From NCBI GenBank assembly GCA_016182655.1, contig JACPGB010000056.1, forward strand, positions 82,572 through 134,763: DNA of 52,192 nucleotides, given 5' to 3'. The notes below the pieces were generated by a model. The model searched no databases. It was not told the DNA's origin and saw only the letters and a program-made list of their open reading frames with translations. Position numbers and translations under genes: made by a program. Positions 8,469 through 16,327 of this stretch are shown piece after piece (the first letter of the stretch is position 1; every line of letters begins with the position of its first letter). The stretch is from Deltaproteobacteria bacterium (GTDB taxonomy: Bacteria; Desulfobacterota; GWC2-55-46).

Positions 8469-9382
8469 CAGGAACGCGGCCCCGGCTTGAAAGAGAGCAC
8501 CACTGCCCTGTCCCCGCGCTTTTCGACTATGGCTGAGAGCGCCGCCTCAAGCCCGCGCACCGTCCCCCTGGACGTTATGGAGAAAACTCCGGACGTTACC
8601 TCTCCGCCGTGGACAGGCGTTTCGAAGTAACCGGTCGCCCTCCTTGAGAGTATCTCTGCCGCGGCGCCCGCGCCGAGCGCGGCGATGAGCACCTTTTCGT
8701 CAGCCGTGTTGACGTTCACCTTGCCGTCTCCGTAAGCGGTAAGAAAGGCCCCTGCGCCCGGCGTATCATCCGTCCCGTGGAAGACCTCTTTTGTCATGCC
8801 CTTTACGAGCGCCGCCTCGCCCGTCGTATCGAAAGAGTCGTCCTTGGCCCCGTAGGGATTTGCGACGGACGAGTAGTAATCGTCCTCGGCTCCGGTAAAA
8901 CCCGCGTCGTGGTCCTCGTCCCTCCAGTCGATTATCGCGTCGGCTATGGTCCCGCTATCCGGGCCGTCGACGCCCAGGAGCCTCATGAGCTCCAAGAGCG
9001 TCTCTTTTTTGGCGGTGTTCAGGTTTATTTTGCCCCGCTCGTCCCCTATTGAATACGAGACGGCCCCGTCCCCGAGGTCGAACTCCCTCGTACTCCGGAG
9101 TATCGAATACCCCTCGTCGTTCTTCACGGCGAAGAGGGCGGAGCCGTCTTCCGCGCGGACGACGAGGGCGAAGTCGCCGCTTATCTCGGCTATCGCCCTG
9201 TTTAGCCCGGCTACGGCCAGGTAATACGCCTGGGTCTCGTCCTTGAAGTTGTTCATCGCGGAGGCCTCCGCCCTTACCCTGTACGCGAGCCCCCCGGCTA
9301 TGGTCATGAGGAGCACGATAAAAAAGAGGGATATGACGAACGAGAACCCGCGCTCGGTCCTCCATGAGGGCATCCTATTCAT
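8468..9382 (-). CDS. gspK: minor pseudopilin GspK
   Basis: The 304-aa protein has a type IV prepilin-like leader ending in ERG, cleaved before FSFVISLFFIVLLMTI. It lacks the usual Glu at mature position 5, as expected for GspK, which caps the pseudopilus tip. The large globular domain contains two helix-hairpin-helix-like IN(L/V)NTA patches (KINLNTAKKETL and KVNVNTADEKVL) and acidic residues (DEDHD) that could bind calcium. It overlaps the end of gspJ by 8 nt. Confidence 0.92.
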   Translation of the reverse strand: MNRMPSWRTERGFSFVISLFFIVLLMTIAGGLAYRVRAEASAMNNFKDETQAYYLAVAGLNRAIAEISGDFALVVRAEDGSALFAVKNDEGYSILRSTREFDLGDGAVSYSIGDERGKINLNTAKKETLLELMRLLGVDGPDSGTIADAIIDWRDEDHDAGFTGAEDDYYSSVANPYGAKDDSFDTTGEAALVKGMTKEVFHGTDDTPGAGAFLTAYGDGKVNVNTADEKVLIAALGAGAAAEILSRRATGYFETPVHGGEVTSGVFSITSRGTVRGLEAALSAIVEKRGDRAVVLSFKPGPRS

Positions 9383-9989
9383 TCGTCCCCTTGTCCTTGC
9401 CAGCGTCTTGAGCGCGCGCCTTAACCGACGCGCGGAGCAATATGGTGAATACGGTCTTTTGCCCGTCCTTGAAGGAGACCCTCGCCCTTACCGCCTCCGG
9501 GAGGGCGGATTCATTCGCCGCGTCCCAGCCGCCGCGCCAGGGATCGCCGCCCAGGTACTCGAATGTGAGGTCCTCGACCTCTTCGTAGACCGATGTTATC
9601 GCGGGGACCGCACCCGGCGCCGGAGGCAGAGTCATGGCGCTCACTACAAGCCCGCGAGCGGTAGAGTCGAACGCTACGAGCTTTGTCCCTCCGCATGTCA
9701 CGGGCTCGACCTCCCCGCACGCGGTCTCGAGGCTTAGATCCCTCGCCCCTCCCCTGAATACGAACGCGGCTTCATCGCCGTACCGTTCCCGGTATGGCGT
9801 AGCCGAGCCTATCCCGGACTCCAGGGACTTAACGATGAACCTCTTCTCGGACTCCATCTCGACCGCGGAACTCCCTTTCCTGAACGAATCGAGGCCGACC
9901 CTCATCGAGGCCGCGAATATCGCGACGAGGGCCGCCGAGATGAATATGGCGGCGAGAGCTTCGATCAGCGTAAAGCCGCGCTCGCCCAT
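9375..9989 (-). CDS. gspJ: minor pseudopilin GspJ
   Basis: The start is the ATG at 9989 because it gives a minimal prepilin leader MGERG before FTLIEALAAIF; the frame stays open 153 nt further upstream but that part would be basic nonsense. The protein is 204 aa. The N-terminal methylation motif with Glu5 is present, then a hydrophobic helix and a globular domain. GspJ joins GspI and GspK in the pseudopilus tip. The gap after gspI is 16 nt. Confidence 0.9.
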   Translation of the reverse strand: MGERGFTLIEALAAIFISAALVAIFAASMRVGLDSFRKGSSAVEMESEKRFIVKSLESGIGSATPYRERYGDEAAFVFRGGARDLSLETACGEVEPVTCGGTKLVAFDSTARGLVVSAMTLPPAPGAVPAITSVYEEVEDLTFEYLGGDPWRGGWDAANESALPEAVRARVSFKDGQKTVFTILLRASVKARAQDAGKDKGTNE

Positions 9990-10005
9990 CAATGCCGCGT
10001 AAGGT

Positions 10006-10380
10006 TTAAGCCGCCTCTTTCGCCGGGGGCGATGCCTTAAGGGTAGTAAGCGTATAACTCCTCCGTCCATCCGTGACACGCACCTCGATACTGATGAAGC
10101 CATCATTGCCTTCCGCGTTGTTACCACCCTTGACCGAGGCATGCCACTCGACGCCGTCCTCGGTGACTCCGCCTGCCTCCCCCTCTACGAGAGAGTCGTC
10201 GAGCAGAAGCGAGTTCATCCGCTCCCTCGCCTCCATGACGAGCCCGGAGTAGGCGTTGAGCCCGCTCGCGAGCGCGAGGGAGCCGGAAAGCAGCCGGATG
10301 ATCACGAGGAGCGCTATCCCCATTACGGAGAGAGAGGCGAGGACCTCGATGAGAGTAAAACCCCTGTCTTTATCGATCAC
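10006..10380 (-). CDS. gspI: minor pseudopilin GspI
   Basis: The 124-aa protein has the prepilin motif KDRG before FTLIEVLASLSVMGIALL, and its length and pattern (EARERMNSLLLDDSL) are those of GspI. The ATG overlaps the gspH stop (ATGA). It is part of the tip complex of the pseudopilus. Confidence 0.9.
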   Translation of the reverse strand: MIDKDRGFTLIEVLASLSVMGIALLVIIRLLSGSLALASGLNAYSGLVMEARERMNSLLLDDSLVEGEAGGVTEDGVEWHASVKGGNNAEGNDGFISIEVRVTDGRRSYTLTTLKASPPAKEAA

Positions 10381-10802
10381 GGGCCGACCCCGCTCCTGAT
10401 CCTGCCGGTCGTCTCCACCTCTATCGAGTAGACCGAGCCGTTCTTCTTATCCAGCAGATCGATACGCCCGCCGTTAGAGCCGCCTGTCCTGAAAAAGACG
10501 ATGCTCGCGGACGCGACGGCCTCTATCGACCCGGCCCAGTTTATATCTCCAGGCGCGACGACCGGGTCGAAAGACGCGCCTTCGGAGGTTATCTCGGCGA
10601 GGTGGTCCTTTCGCTCGCGGAGCGCCTTTTCTCTCGCGAGCACGAGCGCGGAATGGAGCTTCCTTACATGCGCCTTCGCCCTCATCGACTCGATGCTCGA
10701 CGCTATCCTCGGAGAGACGAGCGCCGCCGAGACCGAGAGTATTACGAGCACAAGGAGCAGTTCGAGGAGCGTGAACCCCGCGTGAGAGAGCGCGGAGCGC
10801 AT
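10377..10802 (-). CDS. gspH: minor pseudopilin GspH
   Basis: The start is the ATG at 10802, sharing one base with the gspG stop (TGATG). This gives a short leader ending in HAG before FTLLELLLVLVILS. The protein is 141 aa. LRERKDH and the following beta-rich region fit GspH/FimT-type pseudopilins. The open frame continues upstream through gspG in another phase; that extension is an arginine-rich artefact. Confidence 0.9.
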   Translation of the reverse strand: MRSALSHAGFTLLELLLVLVILSVSAALVSPRIASSIESMRAKAHVRKLHSALVLAREKALRERKDHLAEITSEGASFDPVVAPGDINWAGSIEAVASASIVFFRTGGSNGGRIDLLDKKNGSVYSIEVETTGRIRSGVGP

Positions 10803-11239
10803 CAGTCGAGACCTTTCCAGCTTACGATGTCCCTGGCCTCTGCCTCTCCGCCTTCCTTGCCGTCGGCCCCGTAAGAGACGATGTCGTAGTCTCCGTGCTC
10901 GCCCGGAGACCTGTATGAAAAATCCCTGCCCCACGGGTCTTTCGGGAGGTCCTTTTTGAGGTACGGGCCTGCCCAGTTGTCGATACCCGCGCCGTTCGCG
11001 ACGAGCGTCGACAACCCCTCGTCGGTCGCCGGATAGCGTCCGGTATCGAGCCTGAGTTGGTCGAGGGCGGCCCCGAGGAGTTCTATCTGCGCCTCCGCCG
11101 CTTTTTGCCTCGACATCTCGACCTTGCCGAAGAGCCTCGGCGCGACGAGCCCGGCCAGAAGCCCGATGATCATCACGACCACGATGAGCTCGATCAGCGT
11201 AAACCCCCTGCTGTCGCGCAAACGATCGCCAAGCCGCAT
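10802..11239 (-). CDS. gspG: major pseudopilin GspG
   Basis: The 145-aa protein has leader RDSRG, then FTLIELIVVVMIIGLLAGLV. The body shows the hallmark GspG pattern: LDTGRYPATDEGL, then DPWGRDFSYRSPGEHGDYDI with calcium-site residues, and YGADGKEGG. It polymerises into the pseudopilus that pushes substrates through the secretin. It lies 10 nt after gspF. Confidence 0.97.
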   Translation of the reverse strand: MRLGDRLRDSRGFTLIELIVVVMIIGLLAGLVAPRLFGKVEMSRQKAAEAQIELLGAALDQLRLDTGRYPATDEGLSTLVANGAGIDNWAGPYLKKDLPKDPWGRDFSYRSPGEHGDYDIVSYGADGKEGGEAEARDIVSWKGLD

Positions 11240-11249
11240 GTGGACCTCC

Positions 11250-12458
11250 CTAAAACGGCATCTCGTTCATGCTCAAGACCGCGAGCAGGAGCGAGACGAC
11301 CATGAACCCGATTATCAGCGCCATGACCAGTATGATCGCCGGTTCCATCAGGGCGACGGTCCTTTTTATGGAGGAGCCGACGTCCCTTTCGAGCATCTCG
11401 GAGAGCCTCTCCGAGAGATCGTCGAGCCTGCCTGTCTCCTCTCCTACGGTTATCATGTGAAGGGCTATATCCGGGAGGACCTTCCTTTCGGCGAGCGAAG
11501 CGGCTATGCCTTTGCCCCTTTTAAGGCCGTCGATCGCGGGCCCTATCTCTTTTTCCATCGAGGCGTTTCCAAACGCCCCCCCGGCTATCTTCATCGCCTC
11601 AAGGATGGGGAGGCCTCCCTTAAGGAGCGCGGAGAGAGTCCGCGCGAACCGGGCCGTCGCGGCGCGCCGGACTATGTCACCGATGACCGGAGACCTTAAT
11701 TTAAGCGCGTCGAGCTTCAAGCGCCCCGGAGCCGTGCCTAACTTGAGATACCCAGTTACGACGCCCGCCGCGATCGGCAGGACGAACGCCCACCAGTAAG
11801 AAAGCGCCGTATCGCTCGCGAACAGGAGCATTTTTGCCGGGAGCGGCAGGGCCGTTCTGTCATCGAGCACCACGGCGAACTTGGGCACGACGTAAAAGAG
11901 CATGAGCGAAAGCGACATAACGCTGGTCGCCGCGAGCACGCACGGGTACATGAGCGCGGACCTTATCTCGTCCTTTAGCCTCTCGGTATCCTCAAGGAGT
12001 CTTCCGAGCCTCTCTAAAGCCGCGTCGAGCGCGCCGGAGGCCTCTCCAGCCCTGACCGTGTTCGAGTACAGGCCGGTGAATATACCGGGGTGCTTCTCAA
12101 GGCGCGAGGCGAGTGTGTCGCCTCCCTGTATGCCTTTTCTCACGTCCCCGAGGACCGCCTTCAACGCGGGGTTCCTTTCGAGGTCGCCGAGTATGGTGAT
12201 CGCCCTGTCGAGCTGTACCCCTGCCTTAAGGAGGGATGAGAGCGCGTATGTGAACCCCGCCACTTCCCGCGTGGAGACCTTATTGAGGAAAGAAAGGCCC
12301 GGCCGCTTTTGCGCCTGGGACGCGGCCTCCTTTATCGAGACCGGGAAGAGACCTTTTGATTGCAGTTCGTCGACGAGGGCGGGGACGCTTCGCGCTTCTA
12401 TCGTCCCCTTTATCGCGCGGCCCGACGAATCGGTTGCCTGATAATTGAAGAGGGCCAT
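11250..12458 (-). CDS. gspF: type II secretion inner-membrane protein GspF
   Basis: The 402-aa protein has two cytosolic GspF domains, each followed by membrane helices (about residues 168-190, 215-235 and 373-395). Typical patches are KVSTREVAGFTYALSSLLKAGVQLDRAI and LSALLKGGLPILEAM. GspF is the polytopic core of the assembly platform and contacts GspE. It starts 4 nt after the gspE stop. Confidence 0.96.
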   Translation of the reverse strand: MALFNYQATDSSGRAIKGTIEARSVPALVDELQSKGLFPVSIKEAASQAQKRPGLSFLNKVSTREVAGFTYALSSLLKAGVQLDRAITILGDLERNPALKAVLGDVRKGIQGGDTLASRLEKHPGIFTGLYSNTVRAGEASGALDAALERLGRLLEDTERLKDEIRSALMYPCVLAATSVMSLSLMLFYVVPKFAVVLDDRTALPLPAKMLLFASDTALSYWWAFVLPIAAGVVTGYLKLGTAPGRLKLDALKLRSPVIGDIVRRAATARFARTLSALLKGGLPILEAMKIAGGAFGNASMEKEIGPAIDGLKRGKGIAASLAERKVLPDIALHMITVGEETGRLDDLSERLSEMLERDVGSSIKRTVALMEPAIILVMALIIGFMVVSLLLAVLSMNEMPF

Positions 12459-12462
12459 GGGT

Positions 12463-14133
12463 TCACTGGTCGAGGGTAACCCTCGCCACCTCTTCGAGGG
12501 TCGTTATGCCTTCGCTTGCCTTCCGCAGTCCGTCCTCTTTAAGGGTAGTCATCCCTTCCTCCCGCGCCTTTCTTGCGATCTCACCTGCCCCGTGCTTGCC
12601 GGATATAAGCGACCTGATGCCGTCGGAGACGGGCATGAGCTCCGATATGACCGTCCTCCCCCTGTACCCGGTCTGTCCGCAGAGCTCGCACCCGGCACCC
12701 CTTTGGGCGGGAAGCCTCTCCACCGCCAAAGCGGAGGCGTTCCCGGCATGGATCATGTTTGCCGTGCCACTAACGGAGCAACCGCCGCAGACGACCCTTA
12801 CGAGCCTCTGCGCCAGCACCCCCAAAAGGCACGACGAGATGAGGTAGCCTTCGACGCCCATGTCAAGCAGGCGCGTTATCGCCCCCGCGGCGTCGTTCGT
12901 GTGCATGGTGGAGAGTATCAGGTGCCCGGTAAGGGCCGAGTGTATTGCTATCTCTGCGGTCTCGGCGTCCCTTATCTCGCCGACCATGATGACGTCCGGG
13001 TCCTGTCTGACTATCGAGCGCAGCCCGTTTGCGAACGTAAAGCCTATCTTCGGCTTCACCTGTATCTGGTTTATCCCGGTCATGTTGTACTCGACCGGGT
13101 CTTCGATCGTTATCACCTTTTTTTCAGACGAATCTATCCGGGAGAGCGCCGCGTAAAGGGTCGTCGTCTTGCCGGAGCCGGTGGGGCCGGTCGCAAGTAT
13201 CATACCGTGCGGCTGTCTTATGAGGTTCTCTATCGACCTCCTCGTCCCCGGGGAAAAACCTATCGCCTCAAGCGAGATTATCCCCGTGGGGTCGAGGAGC
13301 CTCAATACCACGGATTCACCGTGGAGCGTCGGCACGGTAGATACCCTGACGTCCATCTCCCTGCCCGAGGCCTTCACCTTGAACCTGCCGTCCTGCGGGA
13401 GCCTCCTCTCGGCGATGTTGAGGCGCGCCATTATCTTTATCCTCGACGTTATCGCGGCCTTGAGCCCCGAAGGGAGAGACTCGGCCGGATATAGCACCCC
13501 GTCTATCCTGTACCTCACCTGGAGCCCGCCTTCGAACGGCTCCATGTGTATGTCGCTCGCCCTCCTCTCGACGGCCTTTTCGATGAGGAGGTTCACAAGG
13601 TTTATTACCGGCGCGCCCGAGGCCGCGGCCTTGAGATGCTGGACCTCCTCCTCGGCTCCGCCCTCCCCGTGCTCCCCCATGCCCTCGATTATCTTCTCGA
13701 CCGTCTCGGCTCCGCCGTACCACGCGTCTATTGCCGAGAGCACGGAGCGCCCTGACGCGATGACCGGATCGACCTCGAAGCCGGTAAAGACCTTCAGCGC
13801 CTCGAGCGCGTATGGCTCCACCGGAAATTCCGCGGCTATCGTAAGCACGTTGTGGTCGAGCCTTATCGGAGCGACCCTGTAGTGCTTTAAAAATTTTATC
13901 GGGAGCCCGTCTATCCCCGGAGGGGTCTCGGGGAACTCGTCGTCCTTGATGCGCGGGACCCCGTACTGCGCCGAGAGCGCCTCCAAAAGCGCGCCTTCCG
14001 AAAGGAGCCCGAGCCTTACGAGAGCCTCGCCGATCCGCTCGCCCTCGTTTTTTCCGGCAAGCGCCGAAGCGAGCCCCTCATGCCCGAGCGCGCCGGTCTC
14101 AACGAGTATCTCCCCCAGCAATCCCTTTCTCAT
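12463..14133 (-). CDS. gspE: type II secretion ATPase GspE
   Basis: The 556-aa protein has an N1E/MshEN-like domain (residues 1-140) and a C-terminal secretion ATPase. Walker A GPTGSGKT is near residues 316-323, Walker B VIMVGEIRD near 381-389, and a His box HLILSTMHTND follows. A zinc-binding tetracysteine (C449, C452, C482, C485) is also present. GspE drives pseudopilus assembly. The start is the ATG at 14133, which overlaps the stop of the subtilase gene (ATGA); the longer frame upstream lies inside that gene and gives an unrelated basic tail. This overlap ties the secretion machine to the cargo genes upstream. Confidence 0.97.
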   Translation of the reverse strand: MRKGLLGEILVETGALGHEGLASALAGKNEGERIGEALVRLGLLSEGALLEALSAQYGVPRIKDDEFPETPPGIDGLPIKFLKHYRVAPIRLDHNVLTIAAEFPVEPYALEALKVFTGFEVDPVIASGRSVLSAIDAWYGGAETVEKIIEGMGEHGEGGAEEEVQHLKAAASGAPVINLVNLLIEKAVERRASDIHMEPFEGGLQVRYRIDGVLYPAESLPSGLKAAITSRIKIMARLNIAERRLPQDGRFKVKASGREMDVRVSTVPTLHGESVVLRLLDPTGIISLEAIGFSPGTRRSIENLIRQPHGMILATGPTGSGKTTTLYAALSRIDSSEKKVITIEDPVEYNMTGINQIQVKPKIGFTFANGLRSIVRQDPDVIMVGEIRDAETAEIAIHSALTGHLILSTMHTNDAAGAITRLLDMGVEGYLISSCLLGVLAQRLVRVVCGGCSVSGTANMIHAGNASALAVERLPAQRGAGCELCGQTGYRGRTVISELMPVSDGIRSLISGKHGAGEIARKAREEGMTTLKEDGLRKASEGITTLEEVARVTLDQ

Positions 14134-15869
14134 CTCGTCGCTTTGACTGTCGAGGTCTCGCGTCCTTCCACGCCCTCGACCGTAACGGACCCGGGGTTCC
14201 CGCCGGCGCGTTTTATCGTCTTTGTCCAGACCGACCTCGACGAGACCCATGTCATAGCCCCGTAGCCGGTGAGGCTTAAGGCCGCGCCTGATTTAAGGGA
14301 GCTCGACGCCTCGACGGTGAGCGTGTCCGTTCTTTTTGAATAGACCGCTTTTTTTATATCGATGGTGAGGTCGTATCCGTTGCAGTCCTGGTCGACGCCG
14401 TCGAGCTTGATTTCCGTTCCGCCGGGGTATATGGACGGCGCGTTGTCATTACAGTCCTCGGGCTCGGCGTATCCGTCTCCATCGGCGTCAACGATCGCCG
14501 GAGGCGATTGAGAGAGGAGGGTGTACGCGCCGTCCACCCTTATCATCCCGCGCCCGTAGGAATTGTCGGGGCCTGTTGCGCCCAGGTCTGTCGCTCCGTC
14601 GACAAGGGCCGCCTCGATATCGGCGCGCGCGGCAGTCGGAAAGGCCGACGATAAGAGCGCTATCGCGCCCGATAAGTGCGGGGCCGCAAAGGACGTCCCC
14701 GAGACATACGAGTACGAATCGGGATACATGCCGCCGTTAGTAAGCCCGGCTGATTTTATCGATTCGCCCGGCGCAATAATATCCGGGAAGACCCCGTTGT
14801 CGCATGCCGAAGGCCCCCTGGAGCTGAAGTCCGACACGACCCCGGACGGGCCCAAAGACCCGGCAGACAGGCCCTCTGCGTAATTCGCGGGGCTTAAACT
14901 TGTGGACGCCAGAGGGCCGGAGTTGCCTCCGGCGAATACGGCGGAGATCCCGGCGGCCTCAAGCGCATCGATGTCCGATGCGAATTCGCTGTCGCATACC
15001 CCGGCGTTATCGAGTCCCCATGAGTTATTGACGACGTCCGGCGCGTCGTCGGTATCCGGGTTGCTGTCCGGGTCGAGCGCCCACTGGAGCGCGCCGTGTA
15101 TGCCGCTTAAGTACGCATACCCCCTGTCGTTGAAGATCTTCGCCGCTATCCATACGGAGTCCGGGGCTACCCCTATGGCGGAGCCTGATGCGGCCCCACC
15201 GGCCATGACGCCCATAACAGCCGTCCCGTGGCCGGAGGCGTCGTAGGGCTCCGCATGCTCTCCGTTAGGGTCGAACCAACTCCCCGCGCCGAGTCTCCGC
15301 TTGTCTTTCAGGTCCGGGTGATTGGCGTCTACACCTGTATCGAGCGCGGCGACCGTCGCACCCCGGCCCGTAAACCCCCTTGCCCAGACCTCTTCAACGC
15401 CTATGTACGAGAGGTTCCATTCTGGGGCCGCCTCGACCGTTACGACCGGGGGCGCAAGGACCGTCGCGTCGAATCTTACGGACTCGATCGCCGGATGTCT
15501 CGCAAGCTCCCGGATGAGCCCGGGCGTGGCTGAAAGGGCAACGGAGTTTATTATCCAGAGCCCCTCTGCCCTCTTCCCGCTTTCTTCGAGGAGAGGGCGG
15601 ATATCTTCCGCCGACCTCTCGCCCGTCCTTCTAAGCTCCTTTATTATCCACGCGCGCCTCTCTCCCCTGTCCCTTATCCGCATGGAGGGGGTGAGGTCGG
15701 CCCTTCCCTTGAACTGGACGATCACCCGGGCCTCTTCGGACTCCGCGAGGGTCTTGAGCATTGATTCCAACCCAGGCGCTATCTCGCCGTTTACAACGGA
15801 CGGCGTGGATAAGAGCGCGGAGATGCACAGGGCGGACAGGATGAGTTTTCTATCGGCGGTTCTGTTCAT
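14130..15869 (-). CDS. secreted subtilisin-like serine protease (S8) with MopE-like motif
   Basis: The 579-aa protein has a signal peptide (about residues 1-28), an inhibitor-type prodomain (to about 140), and an S8 domain with Asp177 (ALDTGVDANHPDL), His214 (SGHGTAVMG), Asn316 (AGGNSG) and Ser393 (GTSFAAPHLSG). Behind it at about 458-500 is DADGDGYAEPEDCNDN...GVDQDCNG, the repeat of the MopE-type putative metal-binding motif, then a small beta domain. All catalytic residues are present. It overlaps gspE by 4 nt and the lipoprotein gene by 4 nt. It is probably exported by the adjacent type II system and may process the co-encoded cupredoxin or beta-helix proteins; the substrate is inferred only. 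Confidence 0.92.
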   Translation of the reverse strand: MNRTADRKLILSALCISALLSTPSVVNGEIAPGLESMLKTLAESEEARVIVQFKGRADLTPSMRIRDRGERRAWIIKELRRTGERSAEDIRPLLEESGKRAEGLWIINSVALSATPGLIRELARHPAIESVRFDATVLAPPVVTVEAAPEWNLSYIGVEEVWARGFTGRGATVAALDTGVDANHPDLKDKRRLGAGSWFDPNGEHAEPYDASGHGTAVMGVMAGGAASGSAIGVAPDSVWIAAKIFNDRGYAYLSGIHGALQWALDPDSNPDTDDAPDVVNNSWGLDNAGVCDSEFASDIDALEAAGISAVFAGGNSGPLASTSLSPANYAEGLSAGSLGPSGVVSDFSSRGPSACDNGVFPDIIAPGESIKSAGLTNGGMYPDSYSYVSGTSFAAPHLSGAIALLSSAFPTAARADIEAALVDGATDLGATGPDNSYGRGMIRVDGAYTLLSQSPPAIVDADGDGYAEPEDCNDNAPSIYPGGTEIKLDGVDQDCNGYDLTIDIKKAVYSKRTDTLTVEASSSLKSGAALSLTGYGAMTWVSSRSVWTKTIKRAGGNPGSVTVEGVEGRETSTVKATR

Positions 15870-16327
15870 TCTATGATGAGCCCCTCCGCTCTGAAGCCGC
15901 CTATGACTATCGAGGCAGTAGCGCCCTTCTTCATCGCCCGGCCCGGGTTGGCGAAGATTATCGAATAGGTCTTTCCCACCACCGGAGGGGAGTTGAAGGC
16001 CGCCTGCCTGAGCTCGCCGACCTTCGCCGGACGCGGCACGACGAACGCCCTCCCGGTCGCCTCGTCTATAAGGTAAGCCCTCTCTCTCTTATCCTGCAAA
16101 GGGGCCGCCTTTTCCGGGTCGAGGACCCTGTACCTGAAGTCCACCATGTACCCGGCGGCCACGAGCCGGAGCCCCTCGACTTTTACGCCCAGCCTCCCCT
16201 CGATAAGTCCCGTTGCCGCCTTTGGGTCTCCCTTACCTTCGATCGCTTTTGGACCGCACCCGCCTGCGAGAAGACAGGCGAGCGCTAACGCCGTCAGGAG
16301 ATAATATGCCCTCGGCTTACCTGACAT
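15866..16327 (-). CDS. small lipoprotein of unknown function
   Basis: The 153-aa protein has a lipoprotein signal (ALACLLAGGC, cysteine at about residue 24). The mature domain is compact and beta-rich, with no motif I recognise. It overlaps the cupredoxin gene upstream by 11 nt and the subtilase downstream by 4 nt, so it is translated with them. Possibilities are a pilotin-like helper for GspD, a metallochaperone or an assembly factor. No Cys/His/Met cluster for metal binding is obvious in the mature part, so a chaperone for copper is not supported directly. Confidence 0.75.
   Translation of the reverse strand: MSGKPRAYYLLTALALACLLAGGCGPKAIEGKGDPKAATGLIEGRLGVKVEGLRLVAAGYMVDFRYRVLDPEKAAPLQDKRERAYLIDEATGRAFVVPRPAKVGELRQAAFNSPPVVGKTYSIIFANPGRAMKKGATASIVIGGFRAEGLIIE

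Noticed and set aside
12445-13494. Plus-strand open frame of 349 codons opposite gspE
   Set aside because: Arg/Gly/Pro-rich translation typical of antisense frames in GC-rich DNA; gspE is certain.
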